Positions 7,288-8,952 of a stretch of 8,952 nucleotides of DNA are shown piece after piece. Under the pieces are notes generated by a model. The model had not been told where the DNA came from. It saw only the letters and a list, made by a program, of their open reading frames with translations, and made no database searches. The translations under genes and the position numbers were made by a program. Positions within the stretch are counted from its first letter, which is position 1. Every line of letters begins with the position of its first letter. Source of the stretch: Terriglobales bacterium (GTDB lineage: Bacteria > Acidobacteriota > Terriglobia > Terriglobales > Acidobacteriaceae); NCBI GenBank assembly GCA_030043575.1, contig JASHXK010000478.1:1-8952 (forward strand), read 5' to 3'.

Positions 7288-7375
7288 GGAGGATCTGCGG
7301 GGGCTGCGCGAAGACAAACTGAAAGCGATTCGTTCTCATGCCGAGTTCTTAAGAACAAGGGACGAGCCCATTTGA
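6986..7375 (+). CDS. 129-aa helical companion of the recombinase, unknown family
   Basis: The gene has its own strong ribosome binding site, GGAGG at 6973-6977, eight bases before the ATG. The protein starts MRISFPPAAPDSYPWEGQLR, has an SERKVARKAFDRAL helix and a long charged helical middle (ELQEVIQQAKQMAAAIKQ, LWELEHHLTQRRKEIDHKYE). It ends with SRLGSVFGTLLHEGRLAEED and LREDKLKAIRSHAEFL, and is probably a small all-alpha cytoplasmic protein, possibly with a coiled coil. There is no signal peptide or membrane helix. It overlaps the 3' extension of the recombinase in another frame and shares its strand, so the two are likely co-transcribed. Similar proteins beside acidobacterial integrases are something I half remember but cannot confirm. 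An accessory role in recombination is inference from position. Its TGA stop (7373-7375) lies in the right inverted repeat. Confidence 0.75.
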   Translation: MRISFPPAAPDSYPWEGQLRWSKSERKVARKAFDRALNQELQEVIQQAKQMAAAIKQPSDLWELEHHLTQRRKEIDHKYEYRASRLGSVFGTLLHEGRLAEEDLRGLREDKLKAIRSHAEFLRTRDEPI

Positions 7376-7389
7376 GTGCTAACGCCTGT
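7373..7389 (-). repeat. Right 17-bp inverted repeat of the recombinase module
   Basis: Read on the minus strand this is ACAGGCGTTAGCACTCA, matching 15 of 17 bases of the repeat at 5839-5855, and preceded by GA at both sites. Its inner end contains the stop codon of the companion gene, so the module boundary coincides with the end of the last gene. Confidence 0.5.
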
Positions 7390-7400
7390 TCTATAAAAGG

Positions 7401-7457
7401 GGATGTCAAGGAGCATTTTTCTCCCACCACCGGAGGCGGATCGTTTCCGCGACATCC
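7401..7457. other. Candidate branched structured RNA
   Basis: GGATGTC (7401-7407) pairs perfectly with GACATCC (7451-7457). Inside are GGAG/CTCC (7410-7413 with 7421-7424) and GCGGA/TCCGC (7436-7440 with 7446-7450), the latter directly adjacent to the outer stem so the two could stack. Either strand could fold this way. It might be a regulatory or guide RNA or a repeat element, but no known family was recognised. Confidence 0.35.
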
Positions 7458-7709
7458 AGCCCCTCTCATCGTGGAGAGTGCTCGCCTGGCGTCGAGTCCC
7501 TTGGGGGTTAGGTTTGCGTTGTTGCATCTCGGCAGCTGCATCTTCTCACTAGTAGCAACGACGCCGATCAGTTTTTGAAGCTCCGCAAGCGTTGCGGTTG
7601 TACGGTGTCAACCATGGTTCTATCTGAGGCTCGTGGCCTATTGCTTTTTCGGGTTATCCGAGGGGGCATAGGGTTATCACAGAGACTGGGTGCGAAGCAC
7701 CATAGGTCT

Positions 7710-7729
7710 ACAGGCGTTAGGGATACTCA
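7710..7729 (+). repeat. Third copy of the module repeat
   Basis: ACAGGCGTTAGGGATACTCA shares an exact 11-bp ACAGGCGTTAG with the right repeat (as inverted repeats, 7379-7389 and 7710-7720) and the final ACTCA after a 3-bp insertion. It has the orientation of the left repeat. It may be a relic end of a related element or a second recombination site. Confidence 0.4.
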
Positions 7730-7813
7730 CCCTCGAACCCGAGCGTCTCAAGAACCGATTGGCCACCACTAGAGAAGATCACCAGCGATGGAGCAACGGT
7801 TTACTAGAGGCGC

Positions 7814-8881
7814 TCAAGCGGCTTGCGATTTTAGCTTTTCCGCGTCGAAGTTTTCTCCTCTCTTCCAAAGCGTTAGCGTAATAGCGGCGATTTTGCGTGC
7901 CAGCGTGAGCCGGGCCATGGTCGGCTTGATGCCTTTGGCCAGCAGCTGCTGGTAATAATCCTGCAGCGGTCCGGGACGCACACTGGCCAGGGTGGCGGCA
8001 GCTTTGAACAAAGCTTTCAGATCATGGTTGTGGTCTTTGTTCAGGCCCCGGATCGAGATAAGTTTCTTCGAACGCCGTAGTTGCCCTTCGGCATAGCAGT
8101 ATTCCGCGCTGGTGCGGGTCTCTAGGGCCAGGCCGCTGTAGGCCCATAGCTGCCGTTTGGTGCGGAAACGATGTGGCGTCTGCACCAGTGCCACCAGCAG
8201 GGCCGCTCGAATCAGTCCCACAGACGGGATCTGCCGCAACTTGATGGTGATCGAATGCTTGCGACTCTCCGCCAACAGTTGCTGTCGAGCCTGCTGGCGC
8301 AATTGCTGCAGCGCGTCGAGCTGTTGGTAGAGTTGTTCGGCCCGGCGGCGGACGCCGGGTTCCCTGAGTTTTCCCAACCACTGTGCCCGATGCCGGCCGT
8401 AGTAGACATCTCTTCCCGCACAGGGAATCGCCCAACTGCGATATATGGCTTTCAGCCGACTCATCACCCGCGCCAGATCTTTGACCATCGCCAGATAACT
8501 CCGGGCCAGCTCCCGAAGAGTGCGTACCCCCGTTTCGCCGTGGTAGACCGGCTTGAGATGGTTACCACGCAACAGTTCCGCCAGCTTGCGAGCATCGATC
8601 CGGCCACTCTTGTTCCCGGCTTTGAGCAAAGCATTCTTGCGGGGATTGCACACCACCAACTGGCTGACCTGGGGCTTGAGCAAATCGTACAGCCAGGCTG
8701 CCCAAGTTCCTTCTTCGAAGGTCACCGACAAACTTCCGCGCAATCCGCTGAAGAACTCGAGAATGGTCGCTGCTTTCGTTTCCAGGACGAATTCCATTAC
8801 CAGCTTGCCGCTAGCATCCATCACGGCCGCGGAAATGGTAGCTTGATGTACGTCGAGTCCAATATACTTTTCGCTAGTCAC
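7814..8881 (-). CDS. IS110 family transposase, one catalytic Asp replaced by Gly
   Basis: The 355-aa protein has the IS110 layout. An N-terminal RuvC-like DEDD domain starts YIGLDVHQATIS (D10), followed by FEEGTW (E56) and NKSGRIDARKLAELL. A long coiled linker comes next (about residues 165-210), then the C-terminal Transposase_20 domain with LRQIPSVGLIRAALLVAL, WAYSGLALETRTSAEY (candidate nucleophile S258) and LRRSKKLISIRGLNK. In relatives the third acidic position reads K-(S/T)-D-x-x-D-A, but here residue 93 is Gly (codon 8605-8603, GGC instead of GAC), with D96 kept. The GTG start at 8881 is chosen because AAAGGAG sits seven bases upstream. An in-frame ATG at 8920 would give 13 extra residues without such a site. 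IS110 enzymes recombine DNA using a bridge RNA encoded at an element end, and the upstream end is cut by the window edge. Confidence 0.85.
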   Translation of the reverse strand: MTSEKYIGLDVHQATISAAVMDASGKLVMEFVLETKAATILEFFSGLRGSLSVTFEEGTWAAWLYDLLKPQVSQLVVCNPRKNALLKAGNKSGRIDARKLAELLRGNHLKPVYHGETGVRTLRELARSYLAMVKDLARVMSRLKAIYRSWAIPCAGRDVYYGRHRAQWLGKLREPGVRRRAEQLYQQLDALQQLRQQARQQLLAESRKHSITIKLRQIPSVGLIRAALLVALVQTPHRFRTKRQLWAYSGLALETRTSAEYCYAEGQLRRSKKLISIRGLNKDHNHDLKALFKAAATLASVRPGPLQDYYQQLLAKGIKPTMARLTLARKIAAITLTLWKRGENFDAEKLKSQAA

Positions 8882-8888
8882 CAGGGTG

Positions 8889-8895
8889 CTCCTTT
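8889..8895 (-). promoter_or_regulatory. Ribosome binding site deciding the transposase start
   Basis: AAAGGAG on the minus strand, seven bases before the GTG at 8881. It favours this GTG over the in-frame ATG at 8920. Upstream, 8896-8952 is the start of the IS leader region and contains an A/T-rich TTATAA near the window edge that could belong to a promoter. Confidence 0.7.
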
Positions 8896-8952
8896 CGTAG
8901 GCGATGAGCCACACACTCACAACCTACTATCGAGGGGCGCCCTTTTATAATG

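Larger units (their letters stand above)
7376..7813. other. Gene-free stretch between recombinase module and IS110 transposase
   Basis: No convincing coding frame was seen on either strand of these 438 bases. The stretch holds the right module repeat, a possible branched RNA fold (7401-7457), perfect hairpins CCGCAAGCGTTGCGG (7583-7597) and GGTGCGAAGCACC (7689-7701), a direct repeat GGGTTATC at 7651-7658 and 7671-7678, and a third copy of the module repeat (7710-7729). The right end of the IS110 element must lie here or just left of its stop codon but could not be placed. Confidence 0.6.

Noticed and set aside
7149..7541. 130-codon minus-strand frame
   Set aside because: It overlaps the well-supported companion gene and the structured stretch, and shows no family features.
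7480..7560. tRNA-like segment containing GTCGAGTCCC
   Set aside because: No matching acceptor, anticodon or D arm could be folded around it, and the T-arm consensus is not met.
7651..7678. GGGTTATC direct repeat with 20-bp period, as a CRISPR or iteron array
   Set aside because: Only two 8-bp copies are present, too few and too short for an array.
8171..8950. 259-codon open frame on the plus strand
   Set aside because: It is antisense to the clearly recognisable IS110 transposase.
8882..8952. Bridge RNA of the IS110 element
   Set aside because: Only 71 bases of the upstream end are in the window, so neither the RNA nor the element boundary can be identified.

Overview
The window looks like an accessory segment of a soil-type Acidobacteriota chromosome. 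The support is resemblance only: a secreted PQQ-type beta-propeller protein of a kind common in that phylum, an IS110 transposase of a familiar subgroup, and moderately high GC. It is dominated by broken genes and mobile DNA.

Left part (1-2797): an in-frame chimera of an S41 peptidase fragment and a beta-propeller tail runs off the left edge. It is followed by two abutting perfect or near-perfect palindromes (681-711) and then one large intact gene on the minus strand, a secreted PQQ-like beta-propeller protein (800-2797).

Middle part (2798-5637): a graveyard of gene pieces. The N-terminal stub of a trypsin-like peptidase (+) meets a truncated, frameshifted Mrr_N-type winged-helix gene (-) at about 3226. 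That gene sits 4 nt behind an intact 74-aa zinc-ribbon gene, itself preceded by the 3' part of an unrecognised gene cut by a MITE-like element (3840-3969). A DUF2142 membrane-protein stub (+) meets a C-terminally truncated glycine-rich secreted protein (-) at about 4240. A small DUF6968-like gene (-) carries a one-base frameshift.

Right part (5638-8952): a second MITE-like element with target duplication (5692-5840), then a tyrosine recombinase gene (frameshifted in its N-terminal domain, catalytic residues all present) overlapped by an intact 129-aa companion gene with its own strong ribosome binding site. The pair lies between 17-bp inverted repeats matching at 15 of 17 positions (5839-5855 and 7373-7389), which suggests a transposon-like recombinase module. 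The stop codon of the companion gene lies in the right repeat. A 438-bp gene-free stretch with a plausible branched RNA fold and a third copy of the repeat follows. Last is an IS110 transposase (-) in which one expected catalytic Asp is Gly.

The most interesting items are the repeat-bounded recombinase/companion module with a MITE inserted at its left repeat, and the zinc-ribbon/winged-helix gene pair. Family calls rest on motif recognition from memory; no searches were run.
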